From the NCBI RefSeq assembly GCF_000350225.1, contig NW_005179241.1, positions 90,440 through 154,439 on the forward strand: a DNA stretch of 64,000 bases, given 5' to 3'. Positions 1-9,230 of the stretch are shown here, one piece after another. The notes beneath the pieces are model-generated. The model was not told where the DNA came from. It was given only the letters and a program-made list of their open reading frames with translations, and did not search any database. How positions within the stretch are numbered: the stretch's first letter is position 1; each line of letters opens with the position of its first letter. The position numbers were made by a program, and so were the translations under genes. The DNA comes from Chondrus crispus (Eukaryota; Rhodophyta; Florideophyceae; Gigartinales; Gigartinaceae).

Positions 1-113
1 GAACCGTCCTCACCTCCCGAGGCGGAGAAGCGGTACCGGATACTCGGCCGCAAACACACTGGGCCATCCCAGGGAGACCCCGACCCCGAACGGCTCGGTA
101 CCTTACGCCGACC

Positions 114-3100
114 ATGGCGAAGAAACACCCCCCGCCTGCAAGGGGTGTTAGCCATCCCGAGACAGTGCTCGCGCTGTCTCGGCGGAATTACAAGGTCTAC
201 GCAGACCTTGGGTTATCCCCGTCGATATTGGTGCGCCAGCTCACAATATTAGATACAGGGGCTGGCTCCAATTTCGTACGGGCCGACACGCTTCCCTCCG
301 GATGGGAAGCGCTGATTATTCCGGGAGAAATCCCGTCGATCGCTGACGCCAATGGGAGACCATTGCGTACAAGCGGAAAAATCCCCCTCGTAGTGCGGTT
401 AGGCGACCGCACCATGAGGTGTACATTCATCGTCTGTGAACGGTTAGCCGCCCCCGTCATTTTGGGGTGTGAGTTCAACGACAAGTTTGTGGAGGCGATT
501 TACCCAAGACGCAAAGTGGTGGAGCTGGACGATGGCACAAAAATTCCCATCGTCCGCAAGCCGGCTGCCCGGGCCGTGAACAGTCCTCCCCTCCCGACGG
601 AGCAGGAGTATTCCCCGCAAGCGGGGCGGATTTCGCCCAAGCTCAAGGTTTCCCGCGCCGTCAACCTCCCGGCGGGCACCCAGACCTGGGTTTACGTCAC
701 AAGTGGACGGAACGGACTCTCGGTCCTCGAGGCGAACCCGCAGTTATATGCGAAGCATCGGCTCTCCCTCTCCAACGGGGTGGTGCGCATCTCCCCGTTG
801 CAAGAGTTCAAGGTCCTCATGGCGAACTTCTCGTCCGCCGACAAGAGGCTATCGAAGAACCAAGTCGTTGGCTTCGTCACTCCCCATCCGCGGGCGATGG
901 TGCGCACGGCGATGCCGTTGGACGCGGTCCTAGCCGCGGAATTCTCCGAGGGGAGCCCCCCTCTACAGGGCGAGAGGCCCCCTCGCGGTGTCCTCCCCCA
1001 AGCGGAGACATCCCCTCCGCAGGAGGCAGTTCCCCTCGACCACCTGCCGGCGCAAGTGCGAGGGCAGGTTCGCACCATGCTCGCGCCGTACGCCGCGATG
1101 TGGAACGGGAATTTGGGTGAAGTCCGAGCGACCGAGCATCGCATCGAACTCACCCCCGGCGCAAAGCCGTTTCGTTGTCAGCCATATTGCGCTGGTCCCC
1201 GCGCCCGAGAGGCGGAACAAGCCTCGGTGGACGAGATGTTAGCCAACGGGGTGATCACCCGGTCCAAGTCCGAATGGGCGTCCCCCGTTGTGCTCATACC
1301 CAAGTCAGATGGGAGCCTCCGTTTCTGCATCGATTACCGACGGCTGAACGCGTTGACCGTGCGAGATACTTACCCCATCCCCCGGATGGACGAGTGTCTT
1401 GACACGCTCGGGGAAGCCAAGGTCTTTTCTACCCTTGATTGTAACTCCGGGTACTGGCAAATTCCAGTCGCCAAGGAGGATCGACCGAAAACCACGTTTA
1501 CGTGCCACGCCGGGACGTATCAATTCAACCGTATGCCCTTCGGGCTGATGAACGCCCCGGCCACCTTTCAACGTATGTTGGATATCCTCCTCTCAGGCTA
1601 TCGCTGGAAGAGCTGTCTCATCTACCTTGATGATATCATAATCTTCTCCAAGGATTATGATACGCACCTCAAGGATGTGGACGTAATACTCCGTGCTCTG
1701 CAGCAGGAGGGATTATCACTTAAACTTAACAAGTGCAGGTTTTTTCAGGACTCTGTCGAGTACCTGGGTCATATCATTCGACCGGGCGAACTCGAGGTCC
1801 ACCCGAAGAATGTGAAAGCGCTCTCAGAAGCGACTCAACCACGGACCCAGACCGAGCTGCGCTCGTTCTTGGGAATGTGTAATGTCTACCGACGTTTCGT
1901 CGATCATTTCGCCAAGATAGCGGCGCCCCTTACGGCTATGCTCCGAAAAGGAGAGCCGGATGTCCTTCCCAATCTGGATGAAGAGCAGACCACGGCCTTC
2001 CAGACACTGAAGGAGTGCTTAATTTCGCCACCAGTCTTAAAACTCCCAAGACTGGGGCGCCCCTACTCGCTGGATACGGATGCATCAGACGCTCAGTTGG
2101 GCTGCACACTACTGCAGACCCACGAGGATGGACACCGATACCCTGTCGGGTATTGGTCACGCACGCTCTCGTCAGCGGAACGCAACTACTCGACAACCGA
2201 GAAGGAATGCCTCGCCATCGTATGGGCGGTGCAGACGCTCCGCCCATACCTGGAAAGGGAGCGGTTCACGGTCAACACCGACCACCACTCCCTGCGGTGG
2301 CTGATGAACCTCGCCGATGCGAGTGGCCGACTGGCCCGGTGGCGCTTGCGCCTTGCCGAATATGACTTCGACGTAACCTACGTGAAGGGAATCAAGAACT
2401 GCCTCGCCGATGCGCTGAGCCGTATCCCATCTACGGGGGATACGACTGTCCCGACCGACGAAGAAATTCCTTGCTACTCCGTCCTGAATTTCGACGATGA
2501 GCCTCAGCATCAAGAGAAGACCTACGACCCCACCGACGTCGAAATTTCCGCGGGTTGCTACGCGCTGGACCCCCCGGCCTCGATGGCCGCGATAACCCAC
2601 GAAGACTTCTCTCGTGAACAGCACTCCGACCCATTTTGTAAGGAGGTGACTTCCCGTCTTGAGAAGGGGGAGGGGTTCGCTGAATTGCGCCGGTCCCGAT
2701 TCTTCGTGAATCAGGAAGGGCTGGTCTGCCGGAAAGCCCACCTCGACGGTGTGGAACAGATCGTAGTACCCACAACCCTCCGGGAAAGGTTGTTGTACTT
2801 GTCGCATTATCCCGCCACCTCCGGTCACCCGGGAGGCAGGCGATTGTTCTATACGCTAAGACAGCGGTTCTATTGGCCAAGCATGTCGGTGGACTCCTAC
2901 TCGACCGTAAGGATGTGTCCCGACTGCGCGAAGGCACGCATCAAACTGCGGAAGCACAACTCTGAGTTGAAGACATTTCCTCCGTCAGGGCCCCTGGAGT
3001 ACATCGCCATCGATATTCTCGGCGAACTTCCCCGTACACCAAGAGGAAACCGTTACCTCTTGGTGATGACGGACAGATACTCCAAGCTGACCAGGACGGT

Positions 3101-4580
3101 CCCACTCAAGAGGATTACCGCTGAAACGGTTGCTCAGGCGTTTATTTCCCACTGGGTGTTCGTATACGGCGCCCCAGTGAAACTTCTCTCCGATAACGGA
3201 GAACAATTCACATCGAGGTTTTTCCTCGCAGTGTGCAGGATACTCTCAATTGAGAGCGTGTTTACCACGGCGTATCACCCCCAAACCAATGGGCAGGTGG
3301 AGAGATTCAACCGTACGTTGGTATCAACCCTCCGGCATTACCTCGCCGATAATCAACGTGACTGGGATCAGTACACGGACGCACTGACTTACGGCTATAA
3401 TTGCACGGCGAACAGGATGATCGGTATGCGACCGTTCGACCTGGTATTATCCCGGACCCCGAGTCCGTTATCCCTGCAACAAACGCCGCTGTTGGACCCA
3501 TCCGCCTCAAGGGCGCAGTTCAAGATCCGCTACCTAGCGTGGCTCCGCAGCCTGATGTCGACGGCCAGCCGCCACTTGCTGGCCGGACAGGAGCGGTATA
3601 AGAACGATTTCGATAATCGGATACGCCACCCCACCCCGGACTATCGGGTGGGGGATCAAGTACTCGTAAACCGCGAGGCCGCGCTACGGTCCGAAGAGAA
3701 AACGGACAAGGACCGGGTTAACAATAAGCTCGCACCGCGGACCGAGGGACCCTTCCCTGTCGTACAGGTGGACGACCACACCGTCACCATATTACGGGGG
3801 ACGGGACTGAAGGACCGGCTCTCTCGTGACCGAGTTGTCAAGGCACCCCCGTTGAGGAGCAACGTGGAGGATCCCCCGCTGGAACGGGTGGAGTCAGACG
3901 GGGAGGACAGTAACCTCCCCGAAGCTACCGCCTCAGAAGGGACCCTCGCTACACCGGCGACCGCGAGGTTGCGCACGCCGGGATTGATGGACGCTGTAAC
4001 CAGTGGGGGAATCGAGGACAACCGCTCGAGACTCGCTGGGTACCGCTCTCAGGTCGAGATGACGGAGGGTCCGCCGCGTAGGGAAGAATCAGACTCGTGC
4101 CCTGCTACGCGAGCGCGAACCGCGAGGGAGAGCCCTATAACTACGGAGCCAACAGTGGCCCCTACGGAACCACCCGCGCCCCGCCGCGACAGGGCCTCCG
4201 CCCCCCCGGCGACCGACCCCGCTTACCGAGCGTTCATCTCGTCTGGTGCGGTGCACCTGGCCGCGAGGTGCACGTTCCGACCCGACGCCTTCCGCGTACC
4301 CCTACGCGTGCCATCGGGGCAGGCCCTACCTCCGGCTTCCTCTGCGGGAGACCCCAACGACGTCTACGTCGTGCAATCGCTAACCGGGCACGGGCCGGGA
4401 GATGACGGGCTCCCCCTGTTTCGCGTACGTTGGTACGGGTACAGCGACGCCGAGTCGACCTGGGAGCCCGCCCGTCATATCGACTACAACACGGTCGCGC
4501 GATACTGCCGGAAAAAGCGGATACCCATCCCCGACCGTGCACTATGGCGGCATCCCGACAGCGTGGGACTCGGGAATTAG
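114..4580 (+). CDS. pol: Ty3/gypsy Pol polyprotein (PR-RT-RH-IN-chromodomain)
   Basis: This 1488-residue polyprotein copies and integrates the element. The aspartic protease motif DTGAG is at residue 47. The reverse transcriptase active site YLDD is at 504-507, with the MPFGL and NAPATFQ motifs upstream. RNase H follows with the TDASD motif. Integrase has an HHCC zinc finger near 898-942 and a catalytic triad that I place at D967, D1027 and E1063 (35 residues between the last two, the family spacing). A chromodomain at about 1414-1468 has the FRVRWYGY and STWEP signatures, placing the element with chromoviruses; such domains steer integration to marked chromatin. The ATG at 114 has a strong context (ACCATGGCG), but the frame is open back to position 3, so fusion to upstream gag is possible. 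No stop or frameshift is seen; the copy looks functional. Confidence 0.93.
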   Translation: MAKKHPPPARGVSHPETVLALSRRNYKVYADLGLSPSILVRQLTILDTGAGSNFVRADTLPSGWEALIIPGEIPSIADANGRPLRTSGKIPLVVRLGDRTMRCTFIVCERLAAPVILGCEFNDKFVEAIYPRRKVVELDDGTKIPIVRKPAARAVNSPPLPTEQEYSPQAGRISPKLKVSRAVNLPAGTQTWVYVTSGRNGLSVLEANPQLYAKHRLSLSNGVVRISPLQEFKVLMANFSSADKRLSKNQVVGFVTPHPRAMVRTAMPLDAVLAAEFSEGSPPLQGERPPRGVLPQAETSPPQEAVPLDHLPAQVRGQVRTMLAPYAAMWNGNLGEVRATEHRIELTPGAKPFRCQPYCAGPRAREAEQASVDEMLANGVITRSKSEWASPVVLIPKSDGSLRFCIDYRRLNALTVRDTYPIPRMDECLDTLGEAKVFSTLDCNSGYWQIPVAKEDRPKTTFTCHAGTYQFNRMPFGLMNAPATFQRMLDILLSGYRWKSCLIYLDDIIIFSKDYDTHLKDVDVILRALQQEGLSLKLNKCRFFQDSVEYLGHIIRPGELEVHPKNVKALSEATQPRTQTELRSFLGMCNVYRRFVDHFAKIAAPLTAMLRKGEPDVLPNLDEEQTTAFQTLKECLISPPVLKLPRLGRPYSLDTDASDAQLGCTLLQTHEDGHRYPVGYWSRTLSSAERNYSTTEKECLAIVWAVQTLRPYLERERFTVNTDHHSLRWLMNLADASGRLARWRLRLAEYDFDVTYVKGIKNCLADALSRIPSTGDTTVPTDEEIPCYSVLNFDDEPQHQEKTYDPTDVEISAGCYALDPPASMAAITHEDFSREQHSDPFCKEVTSRLEKGEGFAELRRSRFFVNQEGLVCRKAHLDGVEQIVVPTTLRERLLYLSHYPATSGHPGGRRLFYTLRQRFYWPSMSVDSYSTVRMCPDCAKARIKLRKHNSELKTFPPSGPLEYIAIDILGELPRTPRGNRYLLVMTDRYSKLTRTVPLKRITAETVAQAFISHWVFVYGAPVKLLSDNGEQFTSRFFLAVCRILSIESVFTTAYHPQTNGQVERFNRTLVSTLRHYLADNQRDWDQYTDALTYGYNCTANRMIGMRPFDLVLSRTPSPLSLQQTPLLDPSASRAQFKIRYLAWLRSLMSTASRHLLAGQERYKNDFDNRIRHPTPDYRVGDQVLVNREAALRSEEKTDKDRVNNKLAPRTEGPFPVVQVDDHTVTILRGTGLKDRLSRDRVVKAPPLRSNVEDPPLERVESDGEDSNLPEATASEGTLATPATARLRTPGLMDAVTSGGIEDNRSRLAGYRSQVEMTEGPPRREESDSCPATRARTARESPITTEPTVAPTEPPAPRRDRASAPPATDPAYRAFISSGAVHLAARCTFRPDAFRVPLRVPSGQALPPASSAGDPNDVYVVQSLTGHGPGDDGLPLFRVRWYGYSDAESTWEPARHIDYNTVARYCRKKRIPIPDRALWRHPDSVGLGN

Positions 4581-4850
4581 AAGGGTGAACCGCGCCCCCG
4601 TACCTTCTCAGGAGGTACGCGGGGTAGTTATCATAAGGCCCATGGAAAACGCTTCTGTACAGCGCGACTCGCCACCGGACGGCCGGCCCCGACAATGTTG
4701 GTCGCAGCGAATGACCCTCAATTTTTGGTTTCGACTTTTGGAAAGGGAAGTTTAAAATTGGTTAAATTTTTGGGGGGTTGTCCTCTGTGCCAGCGGGGCC
4801 TCATCGAGCGGCCAGCAAGAACGCCGAGCGGACGGTATGAAGTGGCGTGG

Positions 4851-5520
4851 CCAACTACGATACTCGCTCGACGAGGGAATTGACTCGCCTATGCGAGGAG
4901 CAACGTTAATCCGTGCCTCCCTTCGTGGAGAACTTCAATACTCGTTCGACGAGGGAATTGACTCGCCTATGCGAGGAGTATCGTCAATCCGTGCCTCCCT
5001 TCGTGGGGAACTACGATACTCGCTCGACGAGGGAAATGACTCGCCTGTGCGAAGAATAACGACAATACTCGCCGGCCGAGGACTCTGGCCGTGCTTCCCT
5101 CCGTGGAGAATTACAATACTCGCTCGACGAGGGAATTGACTCGCCTATGCGAGGAGCAACGTCGATCCGTGCCTCCCTTCGCGGAGAACTACAGTACTCG
5201 CTCGACGAGGGAATTGACTCGCCTTTGCGAGGAGTAACGTAATACTCGCCTGACGAGGACCCTCTGGCCGTGCTTCCCTCCGTGGAGAATTACAATACTC
5301 GCTCGACGAGGGAATTGACTCGCCTATGCGAGGAGCAACGTCGATCCGTGCCTCCCTTCGCGGAGAACTACAGTACTCGCTCGACGAGGGAATTGACTCG
5401 CCTCTGCGAGGAGTAACGTAATACTCGCCTGACGAGGACCCTATCCGTGCCACCCTTCGTGAAGAATTGCAGTACTCGCTCGACGAGGGAATTGACTCGC
5501 CTGAGCAAGGAGTAACGACA
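4851..5520. repeat. Minisatellite between pol and the antisense ORF
   Basis: About eight copies of a roughly 78-80 bp monomer occur here. Each carries the core CTCGACGAGGGAATTGACTC followed by a GCGAGGAG box, near 4863, 4942, 5021, 5118, 5198, 5297, 5377 and 5473. Two monomers form a higher-order unit of about 180 bp, repeated at 5100 and 5280. It lies in the space between the convergent pol and antisense genes. The frames running through it are low-complexity and not coding. Confidence 0.8.
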
Positions 5521-5708
5521 ATACGCGCTGGACGCGAACTCTGTCCGACCCCACCCTTCGAAAAACGGGTCGTTACTTACCCCAGAAGGCCCTCGGAGGG
5601 AGGAACTGACTCCCCCGAACGGACAGGGTGCACTGACCCACGCGGCGGACCCGGACGAAAGGGGGTAAGTGACTAGTTTACTCGTCGCACTACAGTGGGT
5701 AAAACCGA

Positions 5709-7496
5709 CTAGGATCCTGCCGGTACGCCTCCCTCTTCCTCGTAGTCAGCCAAGGACTCCTCCGGCACCGCGTCCCCCGCGGGACCCCCCTTCGCGCCCG
5801 ACACCTCCGTCGGCCCCGCCGCCTCGGCTGCCAAGGCCATCTCAAGACCCTCCGCGACAAGAGCGGGTGTCCCCGTTGCCACCGCCAAGTCACCCGGTGG
5901 CTCGGGCTCGGTCACCCCCTCGCCCCTCGCCGGGGATGAGACGGGCTCCCCCACCTCTGTCGTGGGGGTCGTTCCTGCCACGAGGCGTCGCACCCTCTCC
6001 CTGAGGCGGGGATTGTCCAGCAGCGCCCGTAACTCCGCGTCCGTCATCGTCGTCGGATCGCGCTCCCTCGCCACCTCTATCGGCGGATCTCCCGGTCCCT
6101 TCTCGCCGCCCATCTCCACGTCCGCCGGGGACGGCGAGACGACCGACACCAGCGCGCGCGCGCTCGGGGACGCGTCATCGCGCCCTCCACCGGGTGTCTT
6201 CCCGAAACCGACCCCGCGTAGCGGTCCGCGCGCTCCGCCGGCCTCTCCGGCGGGTCCATCACCGCGTCGCCGCACGCGAACCACTCCGGGGTCCTCCCCC
6301 GGGACATCCTCGCGCCTCCTAACGCGCTCCTCGCCGCCACCACCACCGGCGTTGACCTCCTCCGCCTCCCGTAAGTACTCGGGCTGAGCGAGAGTGAGAG
6401 ATCCGGACTCGATCCGTACCCAGTTTCCGCGGTCAGCTCGACCCGCGTCGTGCCTCCGCCCAGGGGAGTTATGTCTCGACCGGGGGTTATCGAAGTGATG
6501 CCCCTGATTGTATGGCACGCGAGGCCAATCAATGGCCTCGTGAAGATCTAACAGGGCTTGTAAGCGATCCTGCAGCACCGCCCCGCCTAACACTCGTGTG
6601 AGGTCCAAGCGTCTTAACCACTCCACAACCATAGTTGGGAGGACATACAACCGCCCGTCGTAGGTCGACCATAAGAAGCGCTTAGCGACAATGGCGAGCC
6701 ACTCGCTCAGGAAGACCATCCAGCGGGGGGATTGAGGATCGGCCATCATACTCATCCCATAATACACCAAACACGGTGGCAATTCCGCAAGGAAGTCCGC
6801 AGGGACTTCGTACTGCGCAAACCACGCGGGTAGCTCGGGGTACCGCGCGGTCAGGAAGTCGCGTTCGAATGAGGTAATTTCTACCCACTCGTACGCGACG
6901 AAGACCCCCATCCGGTTCCGCATCCGACGCTCATACTTCAGCTTTTGGTGCATCGCGGGGTCTCTCCTCCGCTCGGGCTGACTCTCGAACCCTGGAGGGA
7001 GGATCGGCTCGCTCCAGGACATCAGCTCAACCGCTGGCTCCTCCTCCCGTAGACGGAGATTGTCCATAACTCGCTTTAATCCAGCGACATACACCCGGTC
7101 GGCTTCCGTGCGATAGGCCCACGTATCTAAGTCCCACGCACGAGGGACGGTCCGATTGCAAGGTGTCCGGCGCATCCGCTGCCGAAGTAACTCCACGAAG
7201 GCCACCCGGGCCCGCGTGTCCTCCCGCCGAAACCCTGGGCGTAGGAACTCAGGCTCCACAACCAAACGGTGTGAGAAGTCCCTGGATGTCACAGCCGCCA
7301 GGCTGAGCCCCCCCGGGAGCTCCCCGGTCGCTGCAGCGTAACGCTGAATCATCTCCGCATCGCGCAAGCCCGCGGGGGACAAAAACGGCGCCCTCTCGAA
7401 AAGAAGTGCGTCGTCGTACATATTTCGTCCCCATAAGTCGTCCGGGCGGGGCCATTCTTCGTCCCGGTCGACCGGACGTACCCCGAAGGTGTACAT
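5709..7496 (-). CDS. Antisense ORF (aORF) of gypsy element A, unknown function
   Basis: This 595-residue protein is encoded on the strand opposite to pol and runs towards it. I do not recognise the family. It matches by eye the ORFs at 23119-24971 and 35376-37945 and a fragment at 29725-30143, always in the same place relative to a gypsy element. Conserved blocks in this copy are FLSPAGLRDA, LDTWAYRTE, SWSEPILPPGF, YERRMRN, YPELPAWF and FLSEWLAIVAKRFLW (roughly residues 45-330). The C-terminal third is rich in Gly, Arg, Pro and Glu and holds a short segment, DAELRALLDNPRLRER, with a counterpart in the B copy. No signal peptide, membrane span or catalytic motif is evident. Antisense ORFs in this position are known from plant Tat-lineage elements; here the host element is a chromovirus. 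The gene starts about 1 kb from the 3' LTR, which could supply an antisense promoter. Confidence 0.75.
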   Translation of the reverse strand: MYTFGVRPVDRDEEWPRPDDLWGRNMYDDALLFERAPFLSPAGLRDAEMIQRYAAATGELPGGLSLAAVTSRDFSHRLVVEPEFLRPGFRREDTRARVAFVELLRQRMRRTPCNRTVPRAWDLDTWAYRTEADRVYVAGLKRVMDNLRLREEEPAVELMSWSEPILPPGFESQPERRRDPAMHQKLKYERRMRNRMGVFVAYEWVEITSFERDFLTARYPELPAWFAQYEVPADFLAELPPCLVYYGMSMMADPQSPRWMVFLSEWLAIVAKRFLWSTYDGRLYVLPTMVVEWLRRLDLTRVLGGAVLQDRLQALLDLHEAIDWPRVPYNQGHHFDNPRSRHNSPGRRHDAGRADRGNWVRIESGSLTLAQPEYLREAEEVNAGGGGGEERVRRREDVPGEDPGVVRVRRRGDGPAGEAGGARGPLRGVGFGKTPGGGRDDASPSARALVSVVSPSPADVEMGGEKGPGDPPIEVARERDPTTMTDAELRALLDNPRLRERVRRLVAGTTPTTEVGEPVSSPARGEGVTEPEPPGDLAVATGTPALVAEGLEMALAAEAAGPTEVSGAKGGPAGDAVPEESLADYEEEGGVPAGS

Positions 7497-8536
7497 GCCC
7501 CCCCTTTTTTCGGCTGCTCTGGACGTCGGGATCGGAGACGGAGCCTCGTGGGCGACACTAAAGAAACAGAAAAAACGAGGCAGGGGTCTCGCGCGTCGGA
7601 CGATGGCACGATATCGGTACCTCGCACCGCACTACCCTCTTGTAACAGAGTTCCCCCCTCCTCGCGCGCCATCGCGCCGCCGGGAGATTGTACGCTGTCC
7701 CGGGACGGTACACGCCTCCGCCAGAATCCTCATCCATAGGGATGCCCGATTCGAAGAAAGGGGCTGTAGCAGAATGGTTAATTTCGTTTGAATTTGCAGA
7801 CAGCGGGAGTGACTCCCGCTCCCTCCAAGGGGGCGCGCCGCCGGTTCGACCGGTCCGACACCGCCGGGAGCACACCAACCTTCGGCGGATCCTCGGACCG
7901 CGCGTCGTTATCCCCACCCGACGGCGTGTTCTTCGGCCAACGGGTGATGGGTAAGCCCCGGCGCTCGCCGAACGAAGCGCGTCTACACTCTCGCGCGTGT
8001 CCACCCCTCCCCTTCCCAGGGGGGTGGAATAAGCTATCTCCCTCGAGGACGCCGGACCCCTCTCGCCCTCGTGGTGAGAGTGCCCCCTCCCTTCCTAAGG
8101 GAGAAATTTCTGACCCGGGCGACGAGGGAATCGGTTCCTCGCACTCACTCGCCCCTACCAAAAAGGGAAAAAAAGGGGAGAGAGAAGGGGGAAGGAAGGT
8201 CGCGTGGTCAGGGGGACACGCTCGCGCTGATCCAAGGAAGGTCGTGTGGTCAGGAAGACACGCTCGCGCTGATCGCCGGGAAGGATGGGCCAATAAGTTC
8301 AACGACAAGGCACCACACGGAAGCCAGGGAGGCAAGGTTCGGGCCGAGGACACCGCGTCCCATTTCATGTCGCACGCGTACTCGCGGACACGACCCACCT
8401 CACCTCCTCTCCCGAGCTCTCGCCTGATCCTCGCCAAGCGGACTCTAACTGCGGAGGGCGGGTATGTCGGCAAGGGCGGGGCAATGACCGCCGGATTCAA
8501 GGTTCGCGGGGACGCTCTACTCTGAGAGGGGGGCTA
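7497..8536. other. Non-coding 3' region of element A
   Basis: No gene is supported here. It holds an 8-bp-stem hairpin (AGCGGGAG, TGA, CTCCCGCT) near 7801, a tandem duplication of 42 bp at 8192-8275 and a purine tract (GAGAGGGGGG, 8524-8533) that fits the polypurine primer for plus-strand synthesis just before the 3' LTR. The 5' end of the antisense ORF transcript probably lies here. Confidence 0.55.
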
Positions 8537-9174
8537 TGTAGAGCACTGACCGCCCGCTCAATCGCGGTGCTGTACTGTAGCACACGCGGAATGCCTCACT
8601 ATCATGAGTGAGATATATACCACGTGTAACCGTGTATCCAAACCCCCCCCCGCTCGTGTCCGGGTGTAAGCTCCATGGAGCCCTGTCGAAGTACTGACAG
8701 TTCTACCCACGTGTACCCGTGTTATCCCTCACGTTAATCGTGTCATTTCCCACGTGTAGTGGTTGTCATACCTCCCCAAGAGGAGTTTCTCCGGCCATCG
8801 CCGCCGTCGTCCAATTTAGTATTTTTAGTTTAATTAATTATAGCTCCGACGTCAGCTAGTATATAGCCGACGTCCGACCCTTAGTAAAACGGTACGAAGC
8901 TTTGGGTCTAGAACTCGGGTTTCTGGAACGGAGTCGTAGCCTCGCGTCGGTCCCCGTCCCACGACGGTACCCTGCGAGCCATCTACGTCCCGATTCCCTC
9001 CTGCCTCTACCGCGCGCGTCGTCCCGCCACGCCCGGCTCTCCGCGCGACAGCTGTCCCTACCGCTCCGCCCCTCCTGGGCTCTGTTTCCCACTTTTTCCC
9101 TTACTTTCCCTACTGCGCTTCGCGCCCGGCCCCGTACCGGTCCCTTACGGGTGGTCTCCCGATAACCCCCTACA
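8537..9174 (+). repeat. 3' LTR of element A
   Basis: The LTR begins TGTAGAGC three bases after a polypurine tract and ends CCCTACA. The length of 638 bp equals the LTRs of element C. Inside are three CACGTG boxes (near 8630, 8708, 8750), an AT-rich core TTTAATTAATTA near 8831 and a TATA-like TATATAG near 8860, so the U3 promoter is readable. Its partner LTR is outside the window. Confidence 0.7.
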
Positions 9175-9230
9175 CGCGCCCCCGAACGCGCGCGCTCTGC
9201 CAGAGGGGGATCCCACCCCTTCCCCCTCAG

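Larger units (their letters stand above)
1..9174 (+). mobile_element. Ty3/gypsy chromodomain retrotransposon A, 3' part
   Basis: The window opens inside a long terminal repeat retrotransposon. Visible parts in order are pol (protease, reverse transcriptase, RNase H, integrase, chromodomain), a minisatellite, a coding ORF on the opposite strand, a purine tract and a 3' LTR. The 5' LTR and gag lie left of the window, so neither target duplication nor LTR divergence can be read. The pol frame is intact, which makes this the best preserved gypsy copy here. The right end (9174) is inferred from the terminal CTACA, shared with element C, and from the resulting 638-bp LTR length, which matches C. 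Confidence 0.85.

Noticed and set aside
2172-2937. Minus-strand ORFs of up to 218 residues inside pol of element A
   Set aside because: Shadows of the intact + strand pol frame; no counterpart in element C.
4851-5520. CRISPR-like repeat array
   Set aside because: Monomers are direct tandem repeats without unique spacers, inside a eukaryotic retroelement.
7757-7860. tRNA- or SINE-like segment (A-box-like TAGCAGAATGG, later GGTTCGACC)
   Set aside because: The acceptor arms do not pair, the anticodon arm is one base short and the B-box is not spaced for a class II tRNA.
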